Shown: in pieces, positions 11,583 through 25,000 of the stretch
Layout: each line of letters begins with the position of its first letter
Numbering within the stretch: the stretch's first letter is position 1
From: Albifimbria verrucaria
Taxonomy: Eukaryota; Ascomycota; Sordariomycetes; Hypocreales; Stachybotryaceae
Length of the DNA stretch: 64,000 nt
Assembly (NCBI GenBank): GCA_020081605.1
Contig: JAHREC010000062.1
Span: 1,674,001 to 1,738,000 of the forward strand
Direction of reading: 5' to 3'
Position numbers and translations under genes: made by a program
Notes under the pieces: model-generated
The model's input: the letters and a program-made list of their open reading frames with translations, nothing else
Database searches by the model: none
Told to the model about the DNA's origin: nothing

Positions 11583-13047
11583 TCAGCTCTGCTTGCACTC
11601 AGCAGCCTCCTGCTTAGGCTTGCCCGACTCATCCTATTTCTCATGTCAGATTACGTCAAAATGGTATTTCCATAGCTTGAGAAACTCACATCGTCTTCTG
11701 ACTCCTCCTCGTCATCATGGTCCTCACTCAGATCGTCCTCGTCATCCTCCTCGTCATCAAAGTCCTCTCCCTCCAGGTCGTCCTCGTCAATTTCCTCAAA
11801 CGCCAGGGCCTCGCCAGTGAACCAGTCTACTGCACGAGGGATAAGCTTCTCCTTGATGTCCTCACCAAGCTGATAGTCGAGCTCGAGGCGCTCCTCAATG
11901 TCCGAGCCGGCATCTTCATCGTCCTCATCCTCGGTGGGAGGCTTAGGTGGCGAGAAGAAGCGGAAGAACGACTCGGTTGGTACTGTCTTCTTGACAATAC
12001 GGGTCTGCTTAGTGTCTAGAGGGTGGAATGGTTAGCTATGGAATAGTATGGCGAACACGAGACCTACTCTTGTTGCGCTGCTTCTTGGCCTCAACCCTAA
12101 CAGTCAGGTTCTTGCCAGGAAGCCAGTCAATAGCATCTCCCTCAGCGTGGTCATAAATAAACTCGCCACCATAGCCAGCCTCGGTCTGGTAATAATATGT
12201 CTTAGAAATGGTCTTGTTGTTGAAGAATTCGTTGGGAGCGAACTCGAAGATCAGACGGAAGCCTGGTTTGTCGAGATACTCGAGACGAATGTCCACAAGA
12301 TGCTTGAGAGCCGCCTCGTCACGGTCGGTGATCATTTCGGCAAGTGTGATCTGGTTTTTCATAGCGGAAAGCCAGAACTCGGGGATACCGGCCACATTGT
12401 CGGCAACATCAGCCTGCTTCTCAGCTTTGGGAGCCGAATCGACATCCGCAGCTTCGTCGTCCTGGTCATCCTCACCAGCCTTGATCTCATCCTCTGTTGG
12501 CTCAGCCTTTCCGTTGACAATGGCAGAACGCTTCTCGTAGAGTGGGCTGAACTTGGCGAAGTACTTCTTCTCGAGTTGAAGAACTTCCTCCTGGAACTCG
12601 ACCTCAAGCTTGGAGTGCTCCTTCTGGATGCCTCGCAGACCGGCAACACGTCGACGGACTGGTGCGGGAAGTGACTCGATATATCCAGATGAACGTCCGA
12701 TCAGGGATCCCAAACGACCCTGGATCATCTGAACAAGCTGAGGGTTCTGGGCAAAGATGGAGGCGGCGGCGGCGCGGTCAATATCTTCTATAGAGTGGCC
12801 AACGGTATCAGCAAATCTGTCCGCTACTATATTCATGCGAGGGAAACATCAATACTTACCCTCACGAATGCTGGCCACGCCAGGCTGTTGGGCGTGGGAG
12901 GAAATGGGCGCGTTGTTGGCGGGCGTATTCTGCGGCGTACTGAGGTGGGGTATTCAGCATACAATCTTCGAGGGAGCAGCGCGGCGGTGAGAGGGTGACT
13001 TACGGAGCCGTGATATCGGTCCGCTTTCCTCGGATGGGTTCAGCCAT
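11583..13047 (-). CDS. NAP1: Nucleosome assembly protein 1 (NAP1/SET family)
   Basis: Histone H2A-H2B chaperone that shuttles between cytoplasm and nucleus and helps assemble and exchange nucleosomes. The protein starts [15 protein letters not shown]. The long NAP domain follows: [29 protein letters not shown] and KTYYYQTE. The C-terminal tail is strongly acidic ([29 protein letters not shown]). The last exon ends in AECKQS-stop at 11583. Intron 1 follows the codon for the last proline of DITAP, and the last intron (donor gtgagttt) lies just after the acidic stretch. The second intron is unusually short: 12859-12827 (33 bp) or to 12824 (36 bp), with a perfect gtaagt donor. Either choice keeps the frame, and without it TGA interrupts the protein. 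No frame break is seen elsewhere. Confidence 0.95.
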
Positions 13048-13896
13048 GGTTCTTGATCAGGTAGATGAAGAAGCAGGGAAAGGCGATAGGTTTTGTTGTC
13101 TCCGACGATGAAGAAAGGTGAGTTGGGGAAAATGAGAAGTTGAGAAATGCCCCCGTTGTTTTGGCGTTTGCTAAATTTTGGTGGGGAGGCGATTTGTTAG
13201 GTAAGTCATGAAAATTTGGGCACTGCTCCCTGCATCCAGGCGGCTTGTTGGGCCAGCAGCAGCAGTATGTCCGGATCTTGCTTAGATGCAGGAATGCTCC
13301 AATTTATGAAGGCGGCTAGCCACCTTACCCTGTACGGCACAGTGAATGCTTACGGGCCAGTTACAATGGTACATACCACATGGCTGTGTAGCGCCAGGAG
13401 ACGACTCAGCTTGTGTACCAATGGTACAGGGGCATATTAGCACGGTACTGTCCAAGCTAAAGCGTGTACATGACTCTTTGGCGTCTGTTGCGCCTTGGCT
13501 TGGCTTGTTGTGGGAGCTTTACAGAACAGTCGACGGCCCAGGTAGGTACCTATTTTTGACGCGTTACATAAGCACACAGCATACACGGACGGCCTTGGCT
13601 GGGCATGTACATTCCACCAAGGTAGGTACCTACCAGGTACTGTTTACTTCTAAAAATCTCAATGCCGATTGCCTCTTGCTGGCCTTTCACCCAAATAAAA
13701 AATGACGTACCAATGTCCCGTGGAGAATCTGATTGGTAGGCTGCTATGCACCCCATACCCTGCCTTAGGTACCTTGCTTATCCGTAGACACTAAATCGGC
13801 ATTACTTGGAGGTCGCACACAGCAACGATCTATTTAATTCTGCCCCTGTTGTCCAAGAACCATGGAATATAGCAACGCTTGAGAGAACGTTTGGCA
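13048..13896. other. Divergent promoter region between NAP1 and the P5B ATPase
   Basis: No gene is recognised. The stretch contains two near-copies of AGGTAGGTACCTA (about 13540-13552 and 13620-13632) and further GGTACC words. It presumably holds both promoters. Confidence 0.5.
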
Positions 13897-16800
13897 ATGG
13901 AAGACGGTTCTCCGCCGTACACAAGGGACTCGGGCGAAAGCCTCGCGCGACCAAATGGCCATGCCACCCTCTATCGCCTTGACTCGAATCAAAGCCATGC
14001 AAGCATCTTTGAAGATGTGGAAATGGCCCATGAGGAGGTAACACTTCTAAACTCCTGGCTGCAGTCTAGTTCGATGCAGTTCTAACTTCTGCTCCACAGC
14101 TCTATTCGGGACCCGTGGCCGAGAGCCTACCCACCAGTGTATCTGCTTTCTCCCATCGAAGAGCACGGGCCGGTTCGACAGCAAGCTTCACATACTACGA
14201 GGAGGAACAGGAACCCTTCGCAGATGCGGATGAAGACGTGTCTTCTAGACCAGACATATCCGACGAATATATTCGACGCAGTGTCAGCGACATAGGAGAC
14301 CTTGACTTCGGCGATTTCGATGACGAAGATTCGGCAGACCGCGACTACGAAGATTCTCGTGATGATTATGTCCTTCATCGACGTTCTTCGACCCATTCTC
14401 GAACTTCTGTACATGCCCACCTCCTGCGCACTTCCAGTATTGCTACTGCGGCAAGCTCCCATAAGCCAGGTCAGGGCAGCCAGAAGTTGTATATGGCAAA
14501 CGAGGATCTCACAATTGCCATTGCCGGGTTCCGTACAAGTACTCTGGGTCGTCTGGTGTACATCTTCTTGTGCGTGTGCACATGTGGCATAGCATATCTG
14601 CTATTTCGCTGGTTGCCAAGGTGGTACATTGCTCTTGTTGGCCAGGCATCACTTCTCCAATCTTGTGACTGGGTTGTCATAGAGAACCAATGGGGTGAAT
14701 TGATCATCATGCCTGTAGGAGCGCGACCCTATGGTCGCCCATTATCTAGTGTGTTTGGTCTACCGGATAAGCTGTCGTCTGACAGCTTGGACGATGAGAA
14801 CGATCCGATAATGGATGTACTTCGAACCCTGGATTACCGCTATGTCCGACTGTGCTTCCATCCTCTCAAGGATAAATTTGTCTTATCAAATGGATGGAAA
14901 GATCCAGATTGGACGGACATACGGAGAGTACGTTCCGGTCTTGATAGTGATGAGAAGTCTATTCGGGAAATCATCTTTGGCAATAACCTTATTGACATCG
15001 AGGAGAAATCCATGGGACATCTTCTTGTGGAAGAGGTAGGATATTTCTCAACTTTGTTTCGCCATGTTTAGTTTCCGAATTTGCCAGCCATGGTACTAAC
15101 ATCTATAGGTACTTCACCCTTTCTATATCTTCCAGATCGCTAGTTTGGTTCTGTGGTCACTCGACAGCTATTACTATTATGCTGTATGCATTCTCCTGAT
15201 GTCTGTAGGCAGTATATCTGCAACCCTGTTGGAGACGCGGGCTGTAAGTATAACTAGACCTGTTGTTCCTCTTCGTATATCGCTGACCAGTTAGACCATG
15301 AGAAGGCTTCGCGAGGTGTCACGCTTTGAGTGCGATGTTCGTGTACTTCGTAACGGATTTTGTATGTTCTCGTCAACTGGGGTGGCATTGTTTTGCTAAC
15401 CAATAACAGGGAGATCCATATCATCAGGAGAGCTTGTCCCCGGTGATATATATGAACTTAGTGACCCTAGCTTGACTCAGTTCCCAGCCGATAGCGTATT
15501 GCTCAGTGGGGATTGTATTGTCAACGAAAGCATGTTAACGGGTACGTTGCCTGATTCTTACACGAGTTCTCATAGCTAACAAACTCAGGTGAATCTGTTC
15601 CTGTCTCCAAACTGCCGGCAACTGATGAGACTCTGGCATCTATGGATTTGGCTGCATCCTCGGTTTCACCTGAAACTGCTCGTCACTTTCTCTTCTGCGG
15701 CACCAAGATCATTCGTACTAGGCGCCCTCAAGAGGACGAGACAGGCGATGCAGTGGCTCTTGCGCTGGTGGTCAGAACAGGCTTCAACACTACTAAAGGC
15801 GCCCTCGTCCGATCGATGCTTTTCCCAAAGCCTTCAGGGTTCAAGTTCTACCGGGACTCGTTTCGTTATATCAGTGTCATGGCAATCATTGCTATGATCG
15901 GCTTCATCGCATCATTTATCAATTTTATCCGGCTCGGTATTGCATGGCACTTGATCATCATTCGTGCACTCGACCTTATCACCATTGTCGTTCCACCAGC
16001 CCTACCAGCTACTCTGACCATCGGTACGAATTTTGCACTTGCTCGATTAAAGAAGCAACAAATTTTCTGCATTAGCCCCAGCGAGTTAATGTCGGCGGCA
16101 AGCTTGACATAATGTGTTTTGACAAAACTGGAACATTGACCGAAGATGGATTGGACGTTCTCGGGTTCGTGTTATCGACCGCGACACTCTAAAATTCAGC
16201 GAGGTAATTTCCGAGGTCGGGCCATTACATGCTCGGGAACCCAGTGATGGAGCAAGCAGCACTTTGCGAGCGGCTCTTCATGTTATGGCAACTTGCCATT
16301 CATTACGGTCCGTTGAGGGAGAGCTTGTAGGCGATCCTCTAGACCTTAAAATGTTTGAATTCACAACATGGTCATTCGAAGAAGGAAAACAAAGTTCGGG
16401 CGATGGTGAAGACGAGGAGCAGGGCGGGCTGTCACCCTCCATTGCGCGATCGCCAGATGTACGAGCTCGAACATTTCTTTGGGTTTCAGCTTGCTAATTT
16501 GCTCTAACAGGGATCTCTGGAGCTTGGAGTTCTAAAGTCTTTTGAATTCGTATCTCAGCTAAGAAGAGCTAGTGTCATCGTTCGCCAGTTCGGGCAAAAG
16601 AGCGGTGACATATTCGTCAAAGGCGCGCCTGAGGCGATGCGCGAGATATGCAAGCCTGAGACTTGTGGGCACACCTCGTTTAAATTTCTATTTCTTTCTG
16701 CTAACAGATTGTGACAACAGTTCCAAATGACTACGATGAGCAACTCTCTTACTATACTCACAAAGGCTACAGAGTGATTGGCTGTGCTACTCGTCATCTA

Positions 16801-18555
16801 AAGAAACTTAGTTGGGTTAAAGCACAGAAAATGTCTCGATCCGAGGTAGAAAGCGACCTTGAATTCCTCGGATTCATCATTTTGAAAACAAACTAAAGCC
16901 TACAACGGCATCAGTTTTGAAAGAGCTCTTAGAATCCAACATTGGTGCCGTTATGGTTACGGGCGACAATATCTTAACCGCCATTAGTGTCGCCCGAGAA
17001 TGCGGACTAATAGACCGCAATGCGCATTGTTTCGTGCCTCGCTTTACCCAGGGTATGCGCATACTGGCCCGCTCTGCAAGAGGTGGTATACTAACCGTTC
17101 TTGCAGGAGATTTCCGCGATCCCATGGCCCAGTTGCAATGGGAAAGCATCGATAATAGTATCTACACTCTGAATCAGTCAACATTGTTGGTTAGTTTATT
17201 GCATACCTCTTGAAGGTGTTCATGTTTGTCTCTAATAGAACATGCAGCCTCTTCCAGCTCCACCAGAGGGTGATGCTTCTCTTCCTTATGATATAAGCAA
17301 CCTCCGGAACTATTCTCTGGCTGTTAGTGGTGAAGTCTTCCGATGGATAGTTGACTATGCTCCGCCAGAAGTTTTACGTCGCGTATGTTGCCCGGCTGTG
17401 CTGAATGAACATAGCTAATCCTTGATTTAGATGCTTGTTTGTGGGAAGGTGTTTGCAAGAATGTCGCCTGATGAAAAACATGAGTTGGTTGAGAAGCTTC
17501 AGAGTATTGACTTCTCGTGCGGTTTCTGCGGAGACGGTGCCAATGATTGCGGCGCATTAAAGGCAGCAGATGTTGGCATTTCTCTGTCCGAGGCCGAAGC
17601 TTCAGTAGCGGCCCCTTTACATCCCGCGTTTTTGACATTCGCTGTGTCTTGGAAGTGATCAAGTATGTGCCCCGAATCTCTATTCTCAACACACCAGGCT
17701 AATGCCCATTTAGGGAAGGGAGAGCGGCGCTTGTTACGAGCTTCAGCTGCTTCAAATACATGAGTTTATACTCGGCAATCCAATTCACCTCAGTCAGCTT
17801 CCTTTATGCAAAGGCGTCGAATCTAGGCGATTTCCAGTTCCTGTTCATCGATCTGCTGCTTATCCTTCCCATAGCAGTGTTTATGGGCTGGGCTGGCCCA
17901 GCGCCTGTTTTATCACGGAAGCGACCAACTGCTGATCTGGTTTCACGGAAGGTGTTGGCACCTTTGATCGGGCTCATGACCATATGCGTAACCATTCAAG
18001 CTGTGGCATACGTGACAGTTCGAGAACAGTCATGGTATATCCCCCAAGGTGAAGCATGAGGAGTCGAACATAAAAAATTCGGAGAATACAGCATTATTCC
18101 TGGTCTCTTGCTTTGAATACATATTATCAGGGGTTGTGCTCAATGCGGGCCTGCCCTTTCGCCAAGGGATCACGCAAAACTGTAAGTCTCCGAAGCGCGC
18201 ATTATTGAACACCCTCCTCCAAATTCAATGGATTGAGCTGTTCGGGCTAACAGGATGTACAACAGATCCATTCTGCTTTACGATTTTATCATCGCTCATA
18301 GTGACGATATACATGATTCTTAGCCCAGCTCATAGAATTAAGAAGATCATGCAACTCACGTCGATGAGCTTGGATTACAAGCTCTTCTTGATTGGCCTTG
18401 GACTGGTATACTTCTTGCTAGCCTGGGTTTATGAGAAGCATATGGGTATGCACCTGGCTAGAATCCTAGGGCGTGCTAAGGAGCGCATTACCGGCAAGGC
18501 AAAGAAGCGCAAGATGTACAAATTGATCAAGGAGAGTATGATGAACGAGGAATGA
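13897..18555 (+). CDS. YPK9: P5B-type cation/polyamine-transporting ATPase (Ypk9/ATP13A2 family)
   Basis: Vacuolar or lysosomal P-type ATPase of the ATP13A2/Ypk9 group, linked in the family to polyamine export from the vacuole and heavy-metal tolerance. It has a long acidic N-terminus, a P5 N-terminal domain with membrane segments ([18 protein letters not shown]), the TGES actuator loop split by an intron at 15541, the P5-type PPALP motif in M4, the phosphorylation site DKTGTLT near 16124, KGAPEAM, and the hinge [11 protein letters not shown]. It ends [20 protein letters not shown]. About a dozen introns are seen; the first is 14038-14099. Frame breaks at about 16080, 16163 (G run), 16880 (T run), 17616 (T run) and 18041 (C run; one extra or two lost bases) interrupt conserved motifs and look like sequencing errors. 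ATG 13897 is the first ATG in frame with the acidic N-terminus. Confidence 0.92.
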
Positions 18556-18957
18556 GCTGCGCCTCAAGCGTCTGGACATCAATGCTTTATGCAGGATTCC
18601 AACGACTTGGAAGGAATATTCGTGGTGACGCGCCGAAACGATGGACGATAGATGCAAGGGCATGCGTGAAGGACCAACCCGGTATGTCCCATATGATATA
18701 TCATTATAGCTTAGTCGCGTTCAAGAATTTAAAAATAACACCAATGGACGTCGAATCTCAGCGTGCTGGAGCAAGTCAACTGCAAGGAAGAGTGAGACGT
18801 CACGAGACAAAGACCGGTAGGTCACCGCACTGTACGACATGATCGATAAAGATTTGACCGTTGGCTTTCTCGTCAGGAGTGCCACGGGATATGTACAAAA
18901 AGGGCTGCGCAAATAGAGTCGATGTTTCTCTACATGAAGTCCGAGCTAATTCGCCAT
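18556..18957. other. Convergent 3' region
   Basis: This lies between the 3' ends of the ATPase and the small complex I gene. It holds only presumed 3' untranslated sequence. Confidence 0.5.
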
Positions 18958-19251
18958 CTAGTGATCCCAAGGGTGCTTTCGGCCTAGCAAGACAGGACCT
19001 GTTGTATGGTATAGCGCGTCAGTAAAGCAAATCTATTGATGGCGTGGGCAGGAATTAAAGAGTCTTGGCTTACCGTCCTTCTTAGCTCGGTAAAAGATCT
19101 TGATGGAACCCAGTTAGCAATTGTAGAAGGCCGAGGCATGGCTCGATGGTGTCTTTGAACATACCCAGAACCACATGCCGGCACCCAGAGCTGTGGCTGT
19201 GAATCGGTAGATGGGAGCCACGTGGGGCATCGGAGGCTTCGGAGGGCCCAT
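18958..19251 (-). CDS. Small NADH:ubiquinone oxidoreductase (complex I) subunit, B2/AGGG-like
   Basis: A 50-residue protein assembled from three exons: MGPPKPPMPHVAPIYRF, one membrane segment (ATALGAGMWFWIFY), the basic turn RAKKDGPVLLG and the C-terminus RKHPWDH-stop. The pattern of one transmembrane helix followed by KKDGP..LLGxKHPWDH is that of the small accessory membrane-arm subunit of fungal mitochondrial complex I, which I compare with NDUFB2. The first intron splits the helix between MWFW and IFYRAK; the second splits the Gly codon of KDG. The start at 19251 is the first in-frame ATG. An open frame without ATG extends upstream to a possible acceptor near 19350, so a longer presequence from an extra 5' exon is possible. 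Confidence 0.68.
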
Positions 19252-20466
19252 GGCGAAGGTCGACACAACTCTTGGAGTAGAAGAACTGTATGACAATAGG
19301 TCGAAGGGAGCGAAATTGACGGGGCGTCGGGTCGGGGCGAATGTCAAGGCCTGGAGAGAAGCTGAAGCGTTAGATAGTCAAGTCGGCATAGGAAAGGGTC
19401 TGGTTTGCGCACCAGATCCGACGGGGTCGCAGGAATGGGAGTGAGCGCCAATGGGTGAGCGATTGAGGAGTTGCAATGGAGGGATGATTGGTGCAGTGGT
19501 AGAGGTTGATGATGTTGGACGAAACAGGTCTGATTACATAAGGCATGGGAGCTCTCAGCCTTGCACCTTGCAGTATCACAAGTGGGATCTGGAGCAGAGG
19601 ATTGGCCAGATGTGCTTACATAACCAGGCAAGGCTATTTACTTCCCTATCATGTGTTTCAATGTGCAGCATCATCAGCAGATGAGTACCTATTTTTGTCA
19701 TTGGGCCTCTCATAGGGTAGAGGGCACTCTGCTAAAGGGAATCTTGCTGAAAGAGAAATGGTCGCAAGCCAAGGCATTTCACCAGCCTCGCATCAAGTAA
19801 AGGCACCTACCTCGTTTAGTCACTCAGGGCACTCAAGTACCAACACCCACCAGGTACCAAGGTACGGCAGACGGAGCCAGGACGACTTATAAGCCAACCA
19901 TCCCTCGTGCCATTCGATACCTTGCATATACTCCTGCACGGGTAGCCGATGAAGCTTTTCGTCCTGCTACCTTGCTCCTATACACATACACATGTAGGCC
20001 AAACGTGAAAGGCCTGCCTTGTCGTAACCGTGCCTCGACCTTGTCAGGCAAAAGCTCTGGCCTTACTCAGCTTCCGCCTTGCCTGTTTCATCTTGGGCCA
20101 CGTCGACGCGCTGTAGTTCAGGACGGATTTGGAAGACCCCAGACTGGCCATCTCGACTCGTCCCGTTGTACTTGTCTTCTGCAACAAGGTTCGGATTGTC
20201 TTTTTCGGCCTCGTTGTCTACGTGGCCTCTGGTTGCGCCGCGCCATGATAACAGCTCACCTTGCTCCCATCTAGCCAGCCGCCGGCGTCACCAGAATCCG
20301 GGAGCATTGCAGTACATGCTACACCGTAGCACACCCCACCTCTTCCCGTCCAAACCACCCCTACTGTACTTTCTCTCCCTCTCTCCCTCTCTCTCTCTAC
20401 CTTATTTTGCCTTACCTCACTTTCCGAACATTCGCCCGCTTCCTCTCAGGCTCTGAAACCACCAGC
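19252..20466. other. Divergent promoter region, complex I subunit and UBC6-like gene
   Basis: No gene is recognised apart from a possible 5' exon of the complex I gene between 19350 and 19600. GGTACC words lie at 19800-19865. A CT-rich tract (20360-20410) just upstream of the E2 start fits a leader. Confidence 0.45.
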
Positions 20467-21532
20467 ATGGCCACACCTCAGTTCAGCTCCAAATCTCCCA
20501 CCATTCGGCGCATCCGTAAGTTGAACCCTCTTGGCCTCCATACCCATCCCCGCTTCCCCGCCCACTGTCTTAGCCGTCCCGTCGGTTCGACTTCCATGCC
20601 TGGCGCTTACATGGACCTTCAGTTCGCGAAGCCGCAGAGCTATCCAGCAGCCCCTCCCCGGATTACGCCGCTGAACCCCTCGAGTCGGACCTCTTTGAAT
20701 GGCATTTTACTCTACGAGGCCCGCCCAATTCCGTCTACAGCGAAGGTCTTTACCACGGCCGCATCGTCCTGCCCCCGACCTATCCTCTTCGGCCACCGAG
20801 CTTTCGCTTCACCACCCCCAACGGTCGTTTCGAAGCCAATCGCGAGATATGTTTAAGCATCAGCGGGCATCATGAAGAGACGTGGCAGCCCGCCTGGGGT
20901 ATTCGCACCGCCATAGTCGCGTAGGTCACCCCCTCCCACCCTTTGGCTGTTGTATCTTTCTTTGCGATGCACCCGATTAACCTGTTTGCTACACCAGACT
21001 TCGCAGCTTCATGGAAACCGACGCTCGAGGTCAGCTCGGAGGTTTAGACTCGCCGGAAGCTGTCAGGCGCCGCCTGGCCATGGAGTCGGGCAACTTCAAA
21101 TGCCCTGCCTGCGCCAAAACCAACGCAGACATTATCAAAGAGTGCGAGGAGCGCGCCAGCCACGCTTCGTCGCCGAGCCAAGAGGTAGAGATACCCAAGG
21201 ATTTGAACATGGGCTGGAGAGACGAGATGGAGGCCAGAAAGGCTAAGTCCGCCGATGATGCCCAAGAGTCCGCTGAGCTTGCTGAAGGCTTCGTCCAAAC
21301 CGGACCTGCCCTTCGCGAAACATCCCTAACCCCCTACCCCCAACCCCTCTACTCCAATGCGTCCACATGAACCTGCGGTGCGGCCTCCCATACCCGCCCC
21401 CATAGTGCCGCCGGCAGCTCACCAGCTGCAGAGGGTTCAGAACGGTGGCGTGCCCTCTGGATTGATAGAGCAATTGTAGGTTTACTTATTCTCCTCGCTG
21501 CCGTTGTCCTCAAAGTCTTCCTAGGTGCTTGA
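20467..21532 (+). CDS. UBC6: Tail-anchored ubiquitin-conjugating enzyme E2 (Ubc6/UBE2J type)
   Basis: ER membrane E2 of the UBE2J/Ubc6 group, which passes ubiquitin to misfolded ER proteins in ER-associated degradation. Exon 1 codes MATPQFSSKSPTIRRI. After an intron ending at ttcag, the UBC fold follows: LREAAELSSSPSPDY, FEWHFTLRGPP, YHGRIVLPPTYP and NGRFEANREICLSISG, where the Cys of EICLSIS is the expected catalytic residue and lacks the HPN tripeptide, as in this subgroup. A second intron splits TAIVA/LRSFM. The tail is proline-rich and ends in one hydrophobic segment (LLILLAAVVLKVFLGA-stop), the membrane anchor. Frame breaks occur in the C-rich stretch about 21325-21350 (two lost or one gained) and near 21475. 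The frames rejoin to give a normal tail anchor. Confidence 0.87.
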
Positions 21533-22057
21533 TGGGATTGATCATGGAGCTTGACTAGCGCATGTTTGGAGTATTGGCGCATATTCTTGTTGGGTTTTAG
21601 AGTTGGTTAGAGCATGCATTGTTTCCTAGACATGACACCTTTATGATATCCAGAGTTTCACAACATACTATAAATCATATATACATGGTTTCAAGAAATC
21701 AATTACGTCCACAATTAACCGGGTATCTTTTCCTCTAGCATACGTGATAAAATACTACGATGCAATGAGTCCCCAACGCCAACCTCCAACGCAAACATCC
21801 TTGCTTGACCCTAGGCTGTTGATTCCGGCTTCTCCATGTTCGCTCCTCTCCACCGCTGGTACTGCCAAGGTACTGCTAACCACCACCATTCTCCGACATT
21901 CACATCAACTGCAGAAGACATGCTTGTGAAAACCCCAATCTTCTTCCCCATTGTGTGATGAGATGTGCTTCAAACGGCTCTAGTATGGGACGAAGTGCAC
22001 TGCAGATACCCTCATTCGTCATTGGTCCCCTCGTGGCAAAGCTGAAGCAAAAGGCTC
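21533..22057. other. Convergent 3' region
   Basis: This lies between the stops of the E2 gene and the TFIIIC gene. Only presumed 3' untranslated sequence is seen. Confidence 0.5.
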
Positions 22058-25000
22058 CTAAGATTTCTGACCATATTCGATAGTTGCTCTCCCCAAAAAG
22101 TCGATCCATTGGGGCACTTCTCCACTCAGGCTCTCAGATGGTAGTTCGGCGGTAGCCATGGCCGCAAGCAATTCAATCTCCTCGTCGTATAAATAGCGTT
22201 CCGTCGGGATTACCTCAAGACCGAAATGGTAGTAGGATTTGGGGTACTTTCGACTTTCATAGTTGCCAGGCTCAAAGCCGTAGGGGATATCCGGGACGTC
22301 AACAGGGACAAGTCTGACACGTCCAGACCCATTCAAGTTGGTCAGAGCCATGACAGCACCGTCTGTAAGCGTATACGGGACTGTCAGTGTCTCCTTTCGA
22401 CGGAAGGTGGCGTCAAGCGTCGCTTTGAATGCTGCTGCCTCATCGTACTTTGCTATTTGCGCCATTTTGCCCAAGTTGTATACATACCATTCACTGAGCC
22501 GGTATGGACGCCCACCGAGTGGTGGTTTTTGCTTCGGCAGATTACTCTCTGTTGAGCCAATTGGTCAATAGCTGTTTTGAGCACTGCAGCATGCTGGTCG
22601 AGATCGTCATTGAATAGTGTCAGGAACTTGTCTTTGATCTGCTGCACCGAATACTTTGTTTCTCCAGTGCAACACAGCGACTTGATCCATGACCTAGCAA
22701 TGTCCATTTGACTCAAATCGGCAGTACGTTGCGGTCTGCAACCAAGTTCCTTAAGAGGAAGAGCGCCAGGTTCCCATGTAGCTGCCTCAAATCGAGCAAA
22801 TATAGAGGATTGCACATGGAAGTATTTCTCTCGCCAGTCCTCATCAGACTCCTCCAACACTTGCAACAGAGATGTTTCGTCTAGAGCCGCCCTTGTACTG
22901 GGAAGCTCTGCCCCTGCATCTCGTGGTATATCCATTGCCCATCTAATCAAGCCGTGCCAGTCATAGTCGAGAGGATCGTCGAAATCGATTGGTGGAATCT
23001 CTTCATTTCCATAAGAGACGAGGAATTTGTTCTGGAAATCCTGTGTGAACTTGCTTATATATGCAGCCCGTTCCTTTCTCGCTTCTATCCAGAACCTACG
23101 AAGCGTCGAAAGTTCAAGTGTTGGGAAGAGCTCGAGCAATAGTCCCCAATCCACCACCTTATCTGCACCACCAAGAATGGTCCGTACAACTATGAACGCT
23201 GTCAAAACTTCGTCAGGGTCGCCAATAGAAGAAGCATAATCTTCCAGGTCTTCCTCGGATAGGTCAAATTGACCCCTTCTATGCGGAATAGATGTCAATG
23301 TTCGTGTAACAAGAGCAACACGATTGACCTTAAGATAGGCACTCAAAGACACAGATCCTATTTCTGGTTCTTCTGAGGATCTTAACTCCATGCCCAAAGA
23401 CACCTTGCCATCACCATACTCTTCCTCATCATCTTCGTCCTCGTCATCATTCTCATCGCTGGATGGTACCATTAACACATCAGCCTCCTTCAAGGAATAA
23501 ACATCTTCATCAGGCCATGTCAGATGAAGTGTCTTCAGTGAGACTTCTGTGGTTCCTGAGCAGAAGTCTATGAAGATGTTGTATGGCCCAGCATCCAGAG
23601 GTTTTGCATGAATAAACGCTTCCAGCCATGTCAATTCCAGGGCTTGGCAAGTCCGAATACGATCCAGGAACTGACGATGAGATTGAGTCAAGGCCAAATC
23701 ACGTCTTGTCAACTTTTGTTTACAGGACTGTGTTTCGAGCTCAGACACAATCTTTGCCCAGTTGAACCATTTAGCATCTGGCATCCAACCTTGCAAAACA
23801 AAACTCATGTCTAAGCGCTCAAAGAAATCGGTTTCCAAAGGTGACCACGTTCCATTATGGCCAATGATGGGGACAGCTCTGACGAATGCTGGTATTTGCG
23901 ACGGGTCAAAGATCCCGGCTTCTCGTACTGGCTCACTCTGCACAATTTGGTTGCCCGACATTGTAAGGCGGCGTTTCTCTGCTGGCCTATGGGTAGGCGG
24001 ATCGCTCTCCAGGTATGTGTTGGGGCTCAAGAAGTGAATCGGTATGCCCAAATTAGAACCCGGTAGCGCATTACGATGCACTTCGCTATCGACACCCTGG
24101 AAACCATCCCAGGATTTCCAACGGTGGAAGTGAATCCCAGAAGAACCTTGAGTTTCCAAACCCTCCACTTTTCTGAAGGTATGTCTCTGCTTCGGCCGCT
24201 TAGGTGAACCACTGATCTCAGCCACAGCCTCTCTTTTGCTGCAACTTGAGCAGCATATACTGGTGCATTTAGCACGGCAACTTCATCCGCAAGCGCTCTG
24301 CGACCTCGACGTCGCTCTGTATTCGTCTTAGGCTCAAGACTTGCCGGGGATGAGTTCCTCGAGATTGATGCAGGCTGCATGCTACCTTCTTTGACTTCAT
24401 CAATGAGGCGGAGAGTCTCTGCAGAGAATGGGTCGACATCTGGCAAAGTAATGATCTGGCATTTGGAAAACATCCCTGTCGACTGCGATAGCCATGCCAA
24501 TGTCCAACTACAAGCTTGGAGCTGAGCATCCATTCCAATGTCTTTTGTACTTCTTCGGCTATTGGGATCGGTAAAGTGTGGTATGTGGCGCTCCAGTTCG
24601 CCGATACAAGATTCCATAACCTTTGCTCGCCCAACAGCGCACCATTTTTCTGCACAAGTAGGAGCTTGAGAAGCTCGCAAATCCGGCCTCGAAGCTCTGT
24701 ATCTAGAGGTTTAGCGATGCTGCTATGTGACCTCCTTCCAGGTCCTTTGCGACGATATAAAGGCGTGCTTGTAGATGGACTTGATGCATCATGTCTCGGG
24801 CTCCCGTTTAACTTAGGGGTTGGTCAGCTACTGATATCATCGCACTCTGTTCTTTTGACGTATGACTTTGATCTGCTCCTGCGTTTGAAGAGAGACGCAT
24901 AAGCTGGGGATCAAGCTCCAGAAATGGCTGAGGCGAGACAATTTCCTGGTACTTATGCACAGGTGGAGCATGTAAATTGCTTTGAGCAGCTCGGTCTTTC

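Noticed and set aside
22440..22500. A 36-bp intron (gtatgt...aatag) near the 3' end of TFC3
   Set aside because: Adding one A in the run at 22526-22530 lets the conserved EWYVYNLGKMAQIAKYDEAAAF read straight through, so no intron is needed.
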